From Bacteroidia bacterium (GTDB lineage: Bacteria; Bacteroidota; Bacteroidia; CAILMK01; JBBDIG01): DNA of 64,000 bases. The notes beneath the pieces were generated by a model, which had not been told where the DNA came from, did no database searches, and saw only the letters and a program-made list of their open reading frames with translations. Every line of letters starts with the position of its first letter. The first letter of the stretch is position 1. The stretch covers positions 31,016-95,015 of the forward strand of contig JBBDIG010000019.1 in NCBI GenBank assembly GCA_040880525.1, in the 5' to 3' direction. Both the position numbers and the translations under genes were made by a program. Below are positions 9,210-17,597 of the stretch, one piece after another.

Positions 9210-11042
9210 ATGGTGCTCGAAACGCTGGACTGGCTGCTGATCGGACTTTTTGTAGCCATCACTCTTTTTGTCGGACTTAAATTCGCTGGACGGGCGGGCC
9301 AAAGCCTTGGGGAATTTTTCCTGAGCGGGCGCAAACTCACCTGGTATGTCGCAGGCTTCAGCATGGTAGCCACCACTTTCGCAGCCGATACTCCGCTCTA
9401 CGTAACCGAGGAAGTAGGGCAAAACGGCATTTCAGGAAATTGGCTCTGGTGGAACATGCTCATTGGCGGAATGCTTACTACTTTTTTCTTTGCCCGCTTG
9501 TGGCGCAGGGCCGGAATCCTGACGGATCTGGAATTTATAGAATTGCGGTATGGCGGCAAACCGGCCGCTTTCCTCCGTGGGTTCAAATCAGTTTATTTGG
9601 GACTGCTGATGAATGCCGTGATCATTGCCTGGGTAAATGTGGCGCTGGCCAGCATTCTCCATGTTTTTTTCAATATTCCTGAAGAAGAAACGATATGGTA
9701 CGTGGGCGGGGCGATGGTATTTGTAGCCGCATATTCCTCTCTTGCCGGGTTGTGGGGCATTGCCATCAACGATTTCATTCAGTTTGCCATTGCCATTACC
9801 GGTTGCATTGTGTTGGCCATCCTGGTTGTTAATTCCGAACAGATCGGGGGAATTGCAGGATTGCAGGCCAAGCTTCCCGAATCTACGCTCAACTTTCTTC
9901 CCACCCTCGGAGGGGGTGATGGCGGTATGCAAAATCTTTCCATTGGTATTGCAGGATTTATCGCCTTTGTGGGGGTGCAGTGGTGGGCAAGCTGGTATCC
10001 CGGTTCTGAGCCCGGTGGAGGCGGCTACGTGGCGCAACGGATGATGAGCGCCAAAGACGAGAGAAGCTCTCAGATGGCCACTCTTTTCTTCCAGATTGCG
10101 CATTATTGTATACGCTCCTGGCCCTGGATTTTGGTCGGCCTGTGCGTCATTGTTCTCTATCCTGAACTGGAGGATGAAAACCGCAGGCTCGGCTATGTAT
10201 ATGCCATGAGAGATTTCCTGCCGGCCGGGCTCAAAGGGCTTCTCCTCGTTACTTTCCTGGCGGCATACATGAGCACCATTTCTACACAGCTTAACTGGGG
10301 TACTTCCTACCTTATCAATGACCTCTATAAAAGATTTCTCAAACCATCCATAAATTTTGCTTCTGAAAAACAAGGCGATGCCCATTATGTCGCGGCCAGC
10401 CGTATCGGAACGCTGCTGTTGATGGTATTTGCTTTCTACATCACCACGCAAGTTACTACAATAAAGAGTGCCTGGGAATTCATCATCCAGGGAAGTGCGG
10501 GCATGGGACTGGTGCTGATCCTGCGCTGGTATTGGTGGCGCATCAACGCCTGGAGCGAAATTGTAGCGACTGTTACACCTCTCCTCGCTTACGGCTTGTT
10601 AAAGCTGTGGGAATACTTTGTCTGGCAAAACTGGAAATTGGCTCACGGAAAAGACGAAATGGCAACAGCGGCTTTCGAAAGTGAATATTGGTATTTTACC
10701 TTCCCCTACAGTTTTTTTATCACGGTTGCTGTGGCAACTGTAGCCTGGATCATCGCCACTTATATGACGAAACCGGAAAAACCGGAATTGCTGCGAAGTT
10801 TCTATGACAGGGTGCAGCCGGGAGGAAACTGGGGTCCGGTAGCCACCACTGAGGAAGCGAAAACCGGTGGCATCGGGTATCAATTGCTATCCTGGCTCAG
10901 CGGAATTGCCATGACGTATGCACTCCTTTTTCTGGTGGGGAATGTGATTTTCCAGCGGTGGGAAGCCGCCCTGATTACTGCGGCAATTGCCATTGCAGGA
11001 TTCATTGGCCTGCGAATCGGACTGGGTAAGAGCCGGAATTAA
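9210..11042 (+). CDS. sodium:solute symporter family (SSS) transporter
   Basis: This 610-residue polytopic protein has about 13-14 hydrophobic segments and belongs to the SLC5/SSS fold, a sodium-coupled uptake carrier of the inner membrane. Family signatures include the early GRKLTWYVAGFSMVATTFAADTP (shown in part) with its Ser/Thr-Ala cluster, and the AAYMSTISTQLNWGTSYL region near the middle. Substrate cannot be read from sequence; sugar or organic-acid carriers share this layout. It starts 53 nt after rluD. A long cytoplasmic loop precedes the last helices. Confidence 0.88.
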   Translation: MVLETLDWLLIGLFVAITLFVGLKFAGRAGQSLGEFFLSGRKLTWYVAGFSMVATTFAADTPLYVTEEVGQNGISGNWLWWNMLIGGMLTTFFFARLWRRAGILTDLEFIELRYGGKPAAFLRGFKSVYLGLLMNAVIIAWVNVALASILHVFFNIPEEETIWYVGGAMVFVAAYSSLAGLWGIAINDFIQFAIAITGCIVLAILVVNSEQIGGIAGLQAKLPESTLNFLPTLGGGDGGMQNLSIGIAGFIAFVGVQWWASWYPGSEPGGGGYVAQRMMSAKDERSSQMATLFFQIAHYCIRSWPWILVGLCVIVLYPELEDENRRLGYVYAMRDFLPAGLKGLLLVTFLAAYMSTISTQLNWGTSYLINDLYKRFLKPSINFASEKQGDAHYVAASRIGTLLLMVFAFYITTQVTTIKSAWEFIIQGSAGMGLVLILRWYWWRINAWSEIVATVTPLLAYGLLKLWEYFVWQNWKLAHGKDEMATAAFESEYWYFTFPYSFFITVAVATVAWIIATYMTKPEKPELLRSFYDRVQPGGNWGPVATTEEAKTGGIGYQLLSWLSGIAMTYALLFLVGNVIFQRWEAALITAAIAIAGFIGLRIGLGKSRN

Positions 11043-11137
11043 ATCAGACTTAAATGCTGGCGATTTCGGTCTTTCCCAATAATCGCCTTTGAATCTTATT
11101 CCAGAAGCATGAAAATTTCTAATTCCAGGCACCTGTT

Positions 11138-11260
11138 TTAATACTGAAGAGCGCCCCTGTTACGTTCGCGGAATTTGCGAAAAATGTATCGTGCCGCCAA
11201 CAGAAGTCCGGCACTATATACAAAAGAGACCAAAAGGGAGCAGAGTATAATAAGGATCAT
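11138..11260 (-). CDS. candidate 40-residue single-pass membrane protein
   Basis: The 393-nt gap after the symporter holds a minus-strand open frame of 40 codons, ATG at 11260 and TAA at 11138-11140. It encodes one hydrophobic helix (about residues 2-23, beginning MILIILCSLLVSFVYSAGLL) followed by a basic tail rich in Arg/Lys. The positive-inside pattern predicts a small inner-membrane protein with a cytoplasmic C-terminus. I do not recognise a family. No promoter was identified. Nothing else is visible in the gap apart from AT-rich DNA. Confidence 0.4.
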   Translation of the reverse strand: MILIILCSLLVSFVYSAGLLLAARYIFRKFRERNRGALQY

Positions 11261-11435
11261 AGTAGTGTGTTTTTATCTCGATTTCAAAGCGCTAAATTAA
11301 ATTAAGCCGAAGCACGGGTAAATCCAAAAAGCGCCATATCCTTACATATGATGTGATTTCAGGTTGAATGTCCGGCAAAATTATATTTGAAAGAATTTTT
11401 CCGGCTTAAGATTATTAACCAAACTCCATATTAAT

Positions 11436-12896
11436 ATGAAAATTTACACGCTCATTTTTAGCATACTATTCTTGTCCTTTAACGCTGCGGCCGTTGAACC
11501 CAATGTCTGGTTTTCCGGCAAAATAAAAAAGTACGCAGGAGATTCCCTGTACCTTAAAGGCCAGAATACCTATGAAAGCCTAATCACCGAACATCAGGAA
11601 ATAATGGCCGTAAAAGCCGGAAAGGATGGTTCCTTTCAATTTGCCTTTCACACCGATTGGATAACTGAGCTGCATCTCTACTCAGAGAAGGGAATTATCC
11701 TCTTTGATATTTATTTGGGTCCTGGAGATTCGCTGTTTCTGGAGGTTAGAAAAGGATTGTTCAAAACAAAGCAAAGCTATCGTGGCAATGCCGCGCAGAT
11801 GAATGCTTCCAGAACTCAATTTGTAGATCGGTTCTTTCGAACTGCAAAGGCGATGATTTACTATCAGAGTTACAGCGAAATGAGCCTCGATAACTTCAAT
11901 CATTTTATAGATGAAAGAAGGCAGGACCAGCTTCAGTTTTGGGATAGCCTGAATGAATCCGGAATTGTATCTGCGGTGCATTCCGATTTTATGAAGCAGG
12001 ATATAAATCAGAGATGGGCTATTGATAAACTGCAGTATCTCTGGAGGCACCCAATGTCCAAAGGATCGGGCACATCAATTTTTCCGGAACCGGGCTACTA
12101 TGCTTTTTTAGATGAGGCAGGGCTTTACGCAGATTCTTCTGTCTATCTCGGTTCCTATTATTCGCTGCTGAATGCTTTCAGCACCAATTTATTGTCGCGT
12201 GGCGCAAACGAGGTAAAAGAGGATGAAGAAAAACATAAAAAGATCTTTGAAAATCAGTTTATATATAAGGCTAAAGAAGGAGAGAAATTACTGGCTGGCC
12301 CAAACCGGGATGCATTTTATGCACATCAGGTAGAAATGCTCACGCAGGCCGAATGGATTGCTGATAGCGAGGAATTGGATTTATTGCTTGCCATGTATTA
12401 TCAGAAAGAAACGAGTCCGGCCTTTTCAAATGTGATTGAAGCAATAGCCGGTAATTTCCGGGCAGGACTGGCCGAAGAGATCACACCTTCCTTTGTAGTA
12501 AAAAATTTAAAAGGTGCGCCAATTTCCATTTCAGATTTCCGTGGAAGTGTGGTATATCTGGACTTCTGGGCTACAAACTGCGCTCCCTGCATCAAGGCTA
12601 TCCCGGAGAGCAACCTGCTGCAGGAGCAGTTGAAAGATGAAGATGTTGTATTCCTCATCATTGCATTTGATACAGACAGTAAGCTCTGGGAAAAAATGGT
12701 AAAGGACAAAGCATTTTCCGGCACGCATGGGATTACACCTAATCAGGCTACCCGTGAATATCTCTATAAGACATTTAACTTTCGCGGTTATCCCCGATAC
12801 GCCATAATTGGCAAGGATGGTAAACTCAAAACTATGAATGCGCCCGGCCCAGGGAAAGAGGCATTAAATAAAATAAAGGAGGAATTAACGAGGTAA
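11436..12896 (+). CDS. TlpA-like thioredoxin-domain protein
   Basis: This 486-residue secreted protein has a signal peptide (1-19). A long N-terminal region (20-345), partly DUF4369-like at its start and mostly helical after it, precedes a thioredoxin domain (about 348-486). The active site WATNCAPC carries C382/C385, and the cis-Pro loop is FRGYPRYAII. It is probably a periplasmic disulfide reductase of the Bacteroidota TlpA/ResA class; the partner is unknown. It is followed convergently by the DUF2723 gene. A palindrome overlaps its stop codon. Confidence 0.85.
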   Translation: MKIYTLIFSILFLSFNAAAVEPNVWFSGKIKKYAGDSLYLKGQNTYESLITEHQEIMAVKAGKDGSFQFAFHTDWITELHLYSEKGIILFDIYLGPGDSLFLEVRKGLFKTKQSYRGNAAQMNASRTQFVDRFFRTAKAMIYYQSYSEMSLDNFNHFIDERRQDQLQFWDSLNESGIVSAVHSDFMKQDINQRWAIDKLQYLWRHPMSKGSGTSIFPEPGYYAFLDEAGLYADSSVYLGSYYSLLNAFSTNLLSRGANEVKEDEEKHKKIFENQFIYKAKEGEKLLAGPNRDAFYAHQVEMLTQAEWIADSEELDLLLAMYYQKETSPAFSNVIEAIAGNFRAGLAEEITPSFVVKNLKGAPISISDFRGSVVYLDFWATNCAPCIKAIPESNLLQEQLKDEDVVFLIIAFDTDSKLWEKMVKDKAFSGTHGITPNQATREYLYKTFNFRGYPRYAIIGKDGKLKTMNAPGPGKEALNKIKEELTR

Positions 12897-12909
12897 ATCC
12901 CTCCTTTAT
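12873..12909. terminator. possible terminator overlapping the TlpA-like stop codon
   Basis: A perfect 10-bp stem, ATAAAGGAGG (12873-12882) with CCTCCTTTAT (12900-12909), encloses a 17-nt loop containing the TAA at 12894-12896. It lies between two convergent genes. There is no strong U tract on either side, so termination is uncertain. Confidence 0.4.
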
Positions 12910-12943
12910 CATCATTTAATGATTTGTCTTAAAAATCCTTTCG

Positions 12944-15900
12944 CTAAGGTAATGACGGTGTGGTGCCGGAATAGCGGTCGAGGTCGGCCTGCATTCTTTC
13001 TGCAAATGCAGTTTGCCCGGCATCCTGTGCCATACGAACCAGGGAGCGCAATCCGTAAAGATTCCGCTGAATATCTTCCTGAGCCTCCTGCCTTTTTCCC
13101 GGATCGAGCGCCATGAGGTAATTCAGCTCATCTGTGTAGATAAAGTGCAGCCGTTCTGCCACTTCCTGGCCTTTCTCCTCTGCATCGGCAGTATAGTAAA
13201 GTTCTACGATGGGGATCATAAATACATCATAAGGTACATTGCGTTCCGGCAGCACTTCCAGAGAACGGTCAAGCACTTCAATCGCCCTTTCATTTTTATT
13301 CTCCACAATAAGGGCTCTGGCAAGGCGCGCGAAAACGTTCCTGAGGTTTACGCATTGGCGCTCCAATACATTATCAACATAGAGCTCTTCTTCGTCAAGC
13401 CGGCCCCATTGAAACTTATTCATTACGTTGTCATACATCAGGTCCGTATTTATGCGGCCAGTTTGCTGATCGTAATTCTGTTCATTTTTAATGGGTACGA
13501 GCCGGTAAGTCAATCCTTCCAGTTGGAAATAGTCAGTCATATTAATATACGCATCTGAACCGGTAGTAATGGCAAAATATATCGGCCTTTCCCAGTCATT
13601 GGTCGCTATAAGGTCGAGCACCACCAAGTCATTTTTCATCAGGGTATTCTTGCCCAGATCCCATTGCATAGAACTTACGATCTTATCCGCGAGTTCAGCA
13701 GGCACGGTGCCATTGTCAATTACCTTCTGCTTGTTTACCGGAACACTTACCTTTTTAGTAGGGAAGTAGTAAATGGATTTTCCCGAAGCCACAGGAACCA
13801 TCGTTTTCGGATTGTCATCAGCAATAAATTCGATCATTTGTTTCAGATCAACGTAGCGATCTTTTGCAATGCCGAGCTGCGGGTTTTCGTAATGAATCAC
13901 ATAATCACGGGTACCCTGCCGCAACTGATCAGGCGTAAATGAAAGTTTCAAACCTTTGGATTCGTTGAAATCCTGCCGCATCTGATGCACATACCAGCTT
14001 GTGTTGAGCAGGCTCAGGTTAATCACACGCACGTCCGTTCTGATTCCCAATACTTCCTGATCGAACCATACCGGGTATGTATCATTATCTCCGTTGGTAA
14101 ATAATACGGCATCCTGCGCACAGCTTTGCAGGTAATTGTTGGCATAATCCCTTGAGGTAAAGCGGCCGGAACGATCATGGTCATCCCAGGTTTGGCTCAC
14201 CATCTGGATGGGAACAAGGATGCCCAAAACTGATGCAATGAGAGCGGCTGGCGCCCATCCCGTTCGTTTGCGAAGCAGATCAGCTATGAACAATACGCCC
14301 AGGCCAATCCATATTGCAAATACATAGAAAGAGCCTACGAAAGCATAATCCCGCTCCCGTGGCTGCAATGGTGGCATATTCAGGTAGACCCCGATGGCAA
14401 TCCCCGTCATCACAAAAAAGATCAGTACTACTGCAAAACTGTGTTTGTCCCGGCTGTAATGATAAGCCATGCCCAGAAGACCCAGGATAAAAGGTAAAAA
14501 GAAATACAAATTCCGTCCTTTATCGGTCTTCATATTATAGGGCAAGTCCTTTTGCGGTCCTACCCTTCCTTTATCCATGAATTCAATACCGCTGATCCAG
14601 TTTCCATTGTTAAACTCACCATGTCCCTGGATGTCATTTTGCCGGCCAATAAAATTCCAGGCGAAATACCTCCAGTACATGTGGCCCATTTGATATGTAA
14701 AGAAGAAGTGAAGATTCTCCTTGATAAAATTCGGTTTTCGATCCCCCTGAATTTGCGACCAATTCTTATAGAAGTTAGCATGATGCTGCTGAGGACTCCA
14801 CATTCGCGGAAATACAGTCATGTCTGCCTCATTGTATTGTGGAATGACCTTATTATCAGGAACCACTACGTATTCGTCATCTCCTTTGAAATACTCATCT
14901 TCATAATCGTATTCCCTGACCCCTGCATTGTACCAGGGCCCCCTTACAAGCGGCAATTCTCCGTACTGCTCCCGTTTCAAGTATGAAATAAAGCTGAACA
15001 CATCCTCCGGGTCTCCCATATCAATGGGAGGATTGGCTGCGGAACGAATTACTACCATAACATTGCTGGTATAGCCAATCATTACTACGGTAAGTGCAAT
15101 GAGCGCATTATGCAGGGCCACCATCTCCTTCTTGCGGGTGTAATAAAGGCCATAAGCCAGTGCTCCCGTCAGTATCACGAAAAAGAAAACCGCCCCTGAC
15201 CAAAATGGCAGTCCCATCGAATTCACAAATACGAGTTCCACTTTTGAGGCTATCGTTGGGATTAATTGTATGACCCCAATTTGAATCACGCCAAGTGCCA
15301 CCAGGCCAAAGAGGCCGGTAATGATGATGCCTTTGACGGAAGGCTTATAAAGCCGGAAGTAATAAATATATGCCAGGGCGGGAATAACCAGGAGTCCTAA
15401 AAGGTGGACGCCAATGGCCAGTCCCACTAAATAAGCTATAAATATGAGCCAGCGCACTGAGTGTTTTTCATAAGCCCGTCTTTCCCATTTCAGCATAAGC
15501 CAGAAAACGATGGCAGTGAAGAAAGATGAAAGGGCATAAACCTCTCCTTCTACGGCTGAAAACCAGAACGAATCACTCCAGGTATAAGCCAGGCCGCCTA
15601 CTATACCGGCACCCATTATGGCGATTAAAGTCCCTTGGCTGAGTTGAATTTTATCCTTTGCGAGCAGTCTCCATGCAATGGCGGTAATGGTCCAGAAAAG
15701 GAAGAGGATGGAGAATGCACTTGCCAGGGCAGATGAGGCATTTACCATCACCGGTACCAGGCTCTTATCCCCCATGATGTCTGCCACCAAAGTAAACATC
15801 CGGTTCAGCATCAGGAAAAAGGGTGCTCCGGGAGAGTGTACTACCTGCAGCTTGTAAGAGGCCGAAATGAACTCTCCTGTGTCCCACAAGCTGGTTGTAG

Positions 15901-15997
15901 GTTCGATGGTAGCAAGATAAGTAAAAGCTGCTATGGCAAATACGACCCAGCCCGTTACATTATTGATGAGGTTAAAGCGTTTAACCGAAATTTCCAT
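12944..15997 (-). CDS. DUF2723 (GT117) membrane protein, probable protein O-mannosyltransferase type
   Basis: This 1017-residue protein has about 12-13 TM helices in its first ~620 residues. The N-terminal DUF2723 block includes TTSLWDTGEFISASYKLQV and the HSPGAPFF segment; acidic residues in the first loop are the expected catalytic site of GT-C enzymes. The C-terminal part (about 620-1017) is soluble, with helical TPR-like repeats near 880-990. DUF2723 is classed as glycosyltransferase family 117 and is linked to O-mannosylation of secreted proteins. This assignment rests on family resemblance. The next gene upstream is the ribosomal operon, separated by a terminator. Confidence 0.85.
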   Translation of the reverse strand: MEISVKRFNLINNVTGWVVFAIAAFTYLATIEPTTSLWDTGEFISASYKLQVVHSPGAPFFLMLNRMFTLVADIMGDKSLVPVMVNASSALASAFSILFLFWTITAIAWRLLAKDKIQLSQGTLIAIMGAGIVGGLAYTWSDSFWFSAVEGEVYALSSFFTAIVFWLMLKWERRAYEKHSVRWLIFIAYLVGLAIGVHLLGLLVIPALAYIYYFRLYKPSVKGIIITGLFGLVALGVIQIGVIQLIPTIASKVELVFVNSMGLPFWSGAVFFFVILTGALAYGLYYTRKKEMVALHNALIALTVVMIGYTSNVMVVIRSAANPPIDMGDPEDVFSFISYLKREQYGELPLVRGPWYNAGVREYDYEDEYFKGDDEYVVVPDNKVIPQYNEADMTVFPRMWSPQQHHANFYKNWSQIQGDRKPNFIKENLHFFFTYQMGHMYWRYFAWNFIGRQNDIQGHGEFNNGNWISGIEFMDKGRVGPQKDLPYNMKTDKGRNLYFFLPFILGLLGMAYHYSRDKHSFAVVLIFFVMTGIAIGVYLNMPPLQPRERDYAFVGSFYVFAIWIGLGVLFIADLLRKRTGWAPAALIASVLGILVPIQMVSQTWDDHDRSGRFTSRDYANNYLQSCAQDAVLFTNGDNDTYPVWFDQEVLGIRTDVRVINLSLLNTSWYVHQMRQDFNESKGLKLSFTPDQLRQGTRDYVIHYENPQLGIAKDRYVDLKQMIEFIADDNPKTMVPVASGKSIYYFPTKKVSVPVNKQKVIDNGTVPAELADKIVSSMQWDLGKNTLMKNDLVVLDLIATNDWERPIYFAITTGSDAYINMTDYFQLEGLTYRLVPIKNEQNYDQQTGRINTDLMYDNVMNKFQWGRLDEEELYVDNVLERQCVNLRNVFARLARALIVENKNERAIEVLDRSLEVLPERNVPYDVFMIPIVELYYTADAEEKGQEVAERLHFIYTDELNYLMALDPGKRQEAQEDIQRNLYGLRSLVRMAQDAGQTAFAERMQADLDRYSGTTPSLP

Positions 15998-16135
15998 AGG
16001 TTTTAAAATTAAGGGCCGAAATTATAAAATAAAATTACGGTACAGGGATTTGATTTTAAAGATTGACTATGAGGCGAAGTGTTCAACGGTTTCAGGATTG
16101 TACCTGTTATAGTAAATCAAATTTGCAGGTGGCAA

Positions 16136-16173
16136 AAAAAAGGTGTCTGAACTTGTATTCAAACACCTTTTTT
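16136..16173. terminator. bidirectional terminator after rplI
   Basis: An 11-bp stem, AAAAAAGGTGT (16136-16146) with ACACCTTTTTT (16163-16173), has an inner TGAA/TTCA pairing and an oligo-T/A tract on both sides. It lies 18 nt after the rplI stop and can serve the minus-strand operon. Confidence 0.85.
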
Positions 16174-16191
16174 CTCTCATTGCGGATAAAA

Positions 16192-16644
16192 TCAAATTTC
16201 CTTCTCCGCTACAACGTTTAATTCTACTGTGGCTTCTATGTCGCGGTGTACCTGTACTTTAGCATGATAAGTTCCCAGGTTCTTTATTTCTTCCACCACT
16301 GAGATTTTCTTCCTGTCCACTTCAAATCCCTGGAGCTTGAGTGCGTGAGATACCTGAAGTGTAGTGATGGATCCGAAAATCTTCCCACTGGTGCCTGTTT
16401 TTGCCGGAATGGTGATCTTGGCTTCATTCAGCTTCGCAGCTACTTCCTGAGCCTCAGTCACCACCTTTTCGCGTTTGTGGGTAGCCTGGCGCTGATTTTC
16501 TTCCACCATTTTCTTGTTGGCCTTATTAGCCGTAATGGCCTTACCTCCGGGAATCAGGAAATTTCGTGCATAACCTGCCTTCACCGTTACCACATCTCCT
16601 TCATATCCGAGCTGCGGTATTTCTTCCAATAATATGATTTCCAT
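16192..16644 (-). CDS. rplI: 50S ribosomal protein L9
   Basis: This is a 150-residue protein beginning MEIILLEEIPQLGYEGDVV, the conserved L9 N-terminal domain. The Gly-rich GYARNFLIPGGKA rRNA-binding segment precedes the long central helix (about 40-75) and the C-terminal domain. It is the last gene of the rpsF-rpsR-rplI operon, nine nt after rpsR, and is followed by a strong terminator. Length is standard. Confidence 0.97.
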   Translation of the reverse strand: MEIILLEEIPQLGYEGDVVTVKAGYARNFLIPGGKAITANKANKKMVEENQRQATHKREKVVTEAQEVAAKLNEAKITIPAKTGTSGKIFGSITTLQVSHALKLQGFEVDRKKISVVEEIKNLGTYHAKVQVHRDIEATVELNVVAEKEI

Positions 16645-16653
16645 TCTTCCTGT

Positions 16654-16926
16654 TTATTTTAAAGAGTCGGCAACGAAAGGAAGCAAAGCCAGATGCCGCG
16701 CACGCTTCACTGAAGTAGCCAGTTTTCGCTGATATTTCAGTGATGTTCCGGTAATGCGTCTGGGGATGAGCTTGCCCTGTTCATTAAGGTATTTCAAAAG
16801 AAAATCAGGATCTTTATAATCAATGTACTTGATGTTGTTCCTTCTGAACCAGCAGTACTTTTTCCGCTGTGGCCTCTCCTGAGGAAGGATATTGATAAAA
16901 GGATTTTTATAATTACTTGCAGCCAT
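16654..16926 (-). CDS. rpsR: 30S ribosomal protein S18
   Basis: This 90-residue S18 carries the basic core [39 protein letters not shown] and the [11 protein letters not shown]-terminus that binds 16S rRNA beside S6. It lies between rpsF (14 nt upstream) and rplI (9 nt downstream), the conserved bacterial order. No ssb gene is inserted here, unlike in proteobacteria. No zinc-Cys set is present, so it is a C-minus form. Confidence 0.97.
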   Translation of the reverse strand: MAASNYKNPFINILPQERPQRKKYCWFRRNNIKYIDYKDPDFLLKYLNEQGKLIPRRITGTSLKYQRKLATSVKRARHLALLPFVADSLK

Positions 16927-16940
16927 GATTCATTTTCTGA

Positions 16941-17324
16941 TTATACGTTCTCTTCTTCCTTTTCTTTTTCTGAGAAAGCTTTCGGTTTTTTACCTACTTC
17001 ACCTTTCCTCCGCCTGTCAGCATAAACCTGAGCATATTTATCCAGTTTCACGGTGAGGAAACGCAGGATCCGCTCATCACGTTTGTATTCCACTTCAAGC
17101 TTGGCTATCAGTTCAGGATTTGCTTCAAACTCCAGCAAATGATAAAAGCCTGTGGATTTTTTTTTGATTGGATAAGCTAATTTTCTCAGTCCCCAGTTTT
17201 CTTCGTTCACGATCTTGGATTCGTGACTATTGAGGAGATCTTTGAATTTATCCACTACCTCTTTTGTCTGATCCTCAGTGAGGAGTGGAGTGGTGATAAA
17301 AATTGACTCGTAACGATTGGACAT
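16941..17324 (-). CDS. rpsF: 30S ribosomal protein S6
   Basis: This 127-residue S6 begins [19 protein letters not shown], with the conserved [22 protein letters not shown] strand (shown in part) that contacts S18. The C-terminal extension (about 103-127) is charged, Lys/Glu-rich, as in many Bacteroidota. It heads the rpsF-rpsR-rplI operon behind a good promoter (17356-17386). Confidence 0.97.
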   Translation of the reverse strand: MSNRYESIFITTPLLTEDQTKEVVDKFKDLLNSHESKIVNEENWGLRKLAYPIKKKSTGFYHLLEFEANPELIAKLEVEYKRDERILRFLTVKLDKYAQVYADRRRKGEVGKKPKAFSEKEKEEENV

Positions 17325-17355
17325 TTTCAGGATGTACCTTTAAAAAATTGAGGTG

Positions 17356-17386
17356 CAAAGATAGCAGAATTCATTATATCCAAAAA
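17356..17386 (-). promoter_or_regulatory. promoter of the rpsF operon
   Basis: The minus strand has TATCTTTG (17363-17356), a TAnnTTTG -7 box, 31 nt upstream of rpsF. A TTTTTG (17386-17381) lies 17 nt further upstream as a -33 candidate. This is one of the better promoter matches in the window. Confidence 0.6.
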
Positions 17387-17597
17387 TTGTCGTGATTCTT
17401 TAATATCCATCTTTTAATGGAAGTGAACACAGAACGCGGAACACTGAACACAGAACAAAGACCAATACATTAAATACACGGGAATTTGGGGAACCGGTCC
17501 GGGCAAACGGCCTGGAATTTTCTAAATTGCGCCCCCGGCCGGAAGGTCATTTCAGGCTTGAACGCGCCATTTTCCCAATTTTCAGAAGCCAATTACT

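Noticed and set aside
9588..10451. Antisense 287-codon frame inside the SSS transporter
   Set aside because: Overlaps a clear membrane protein gene; the translation has no family features.
13013..13558. Plus-strand 181-codon frame inside the DUF2723 gene
   Set aside because: Fully antisense to a conserved gene; no start context or domain.
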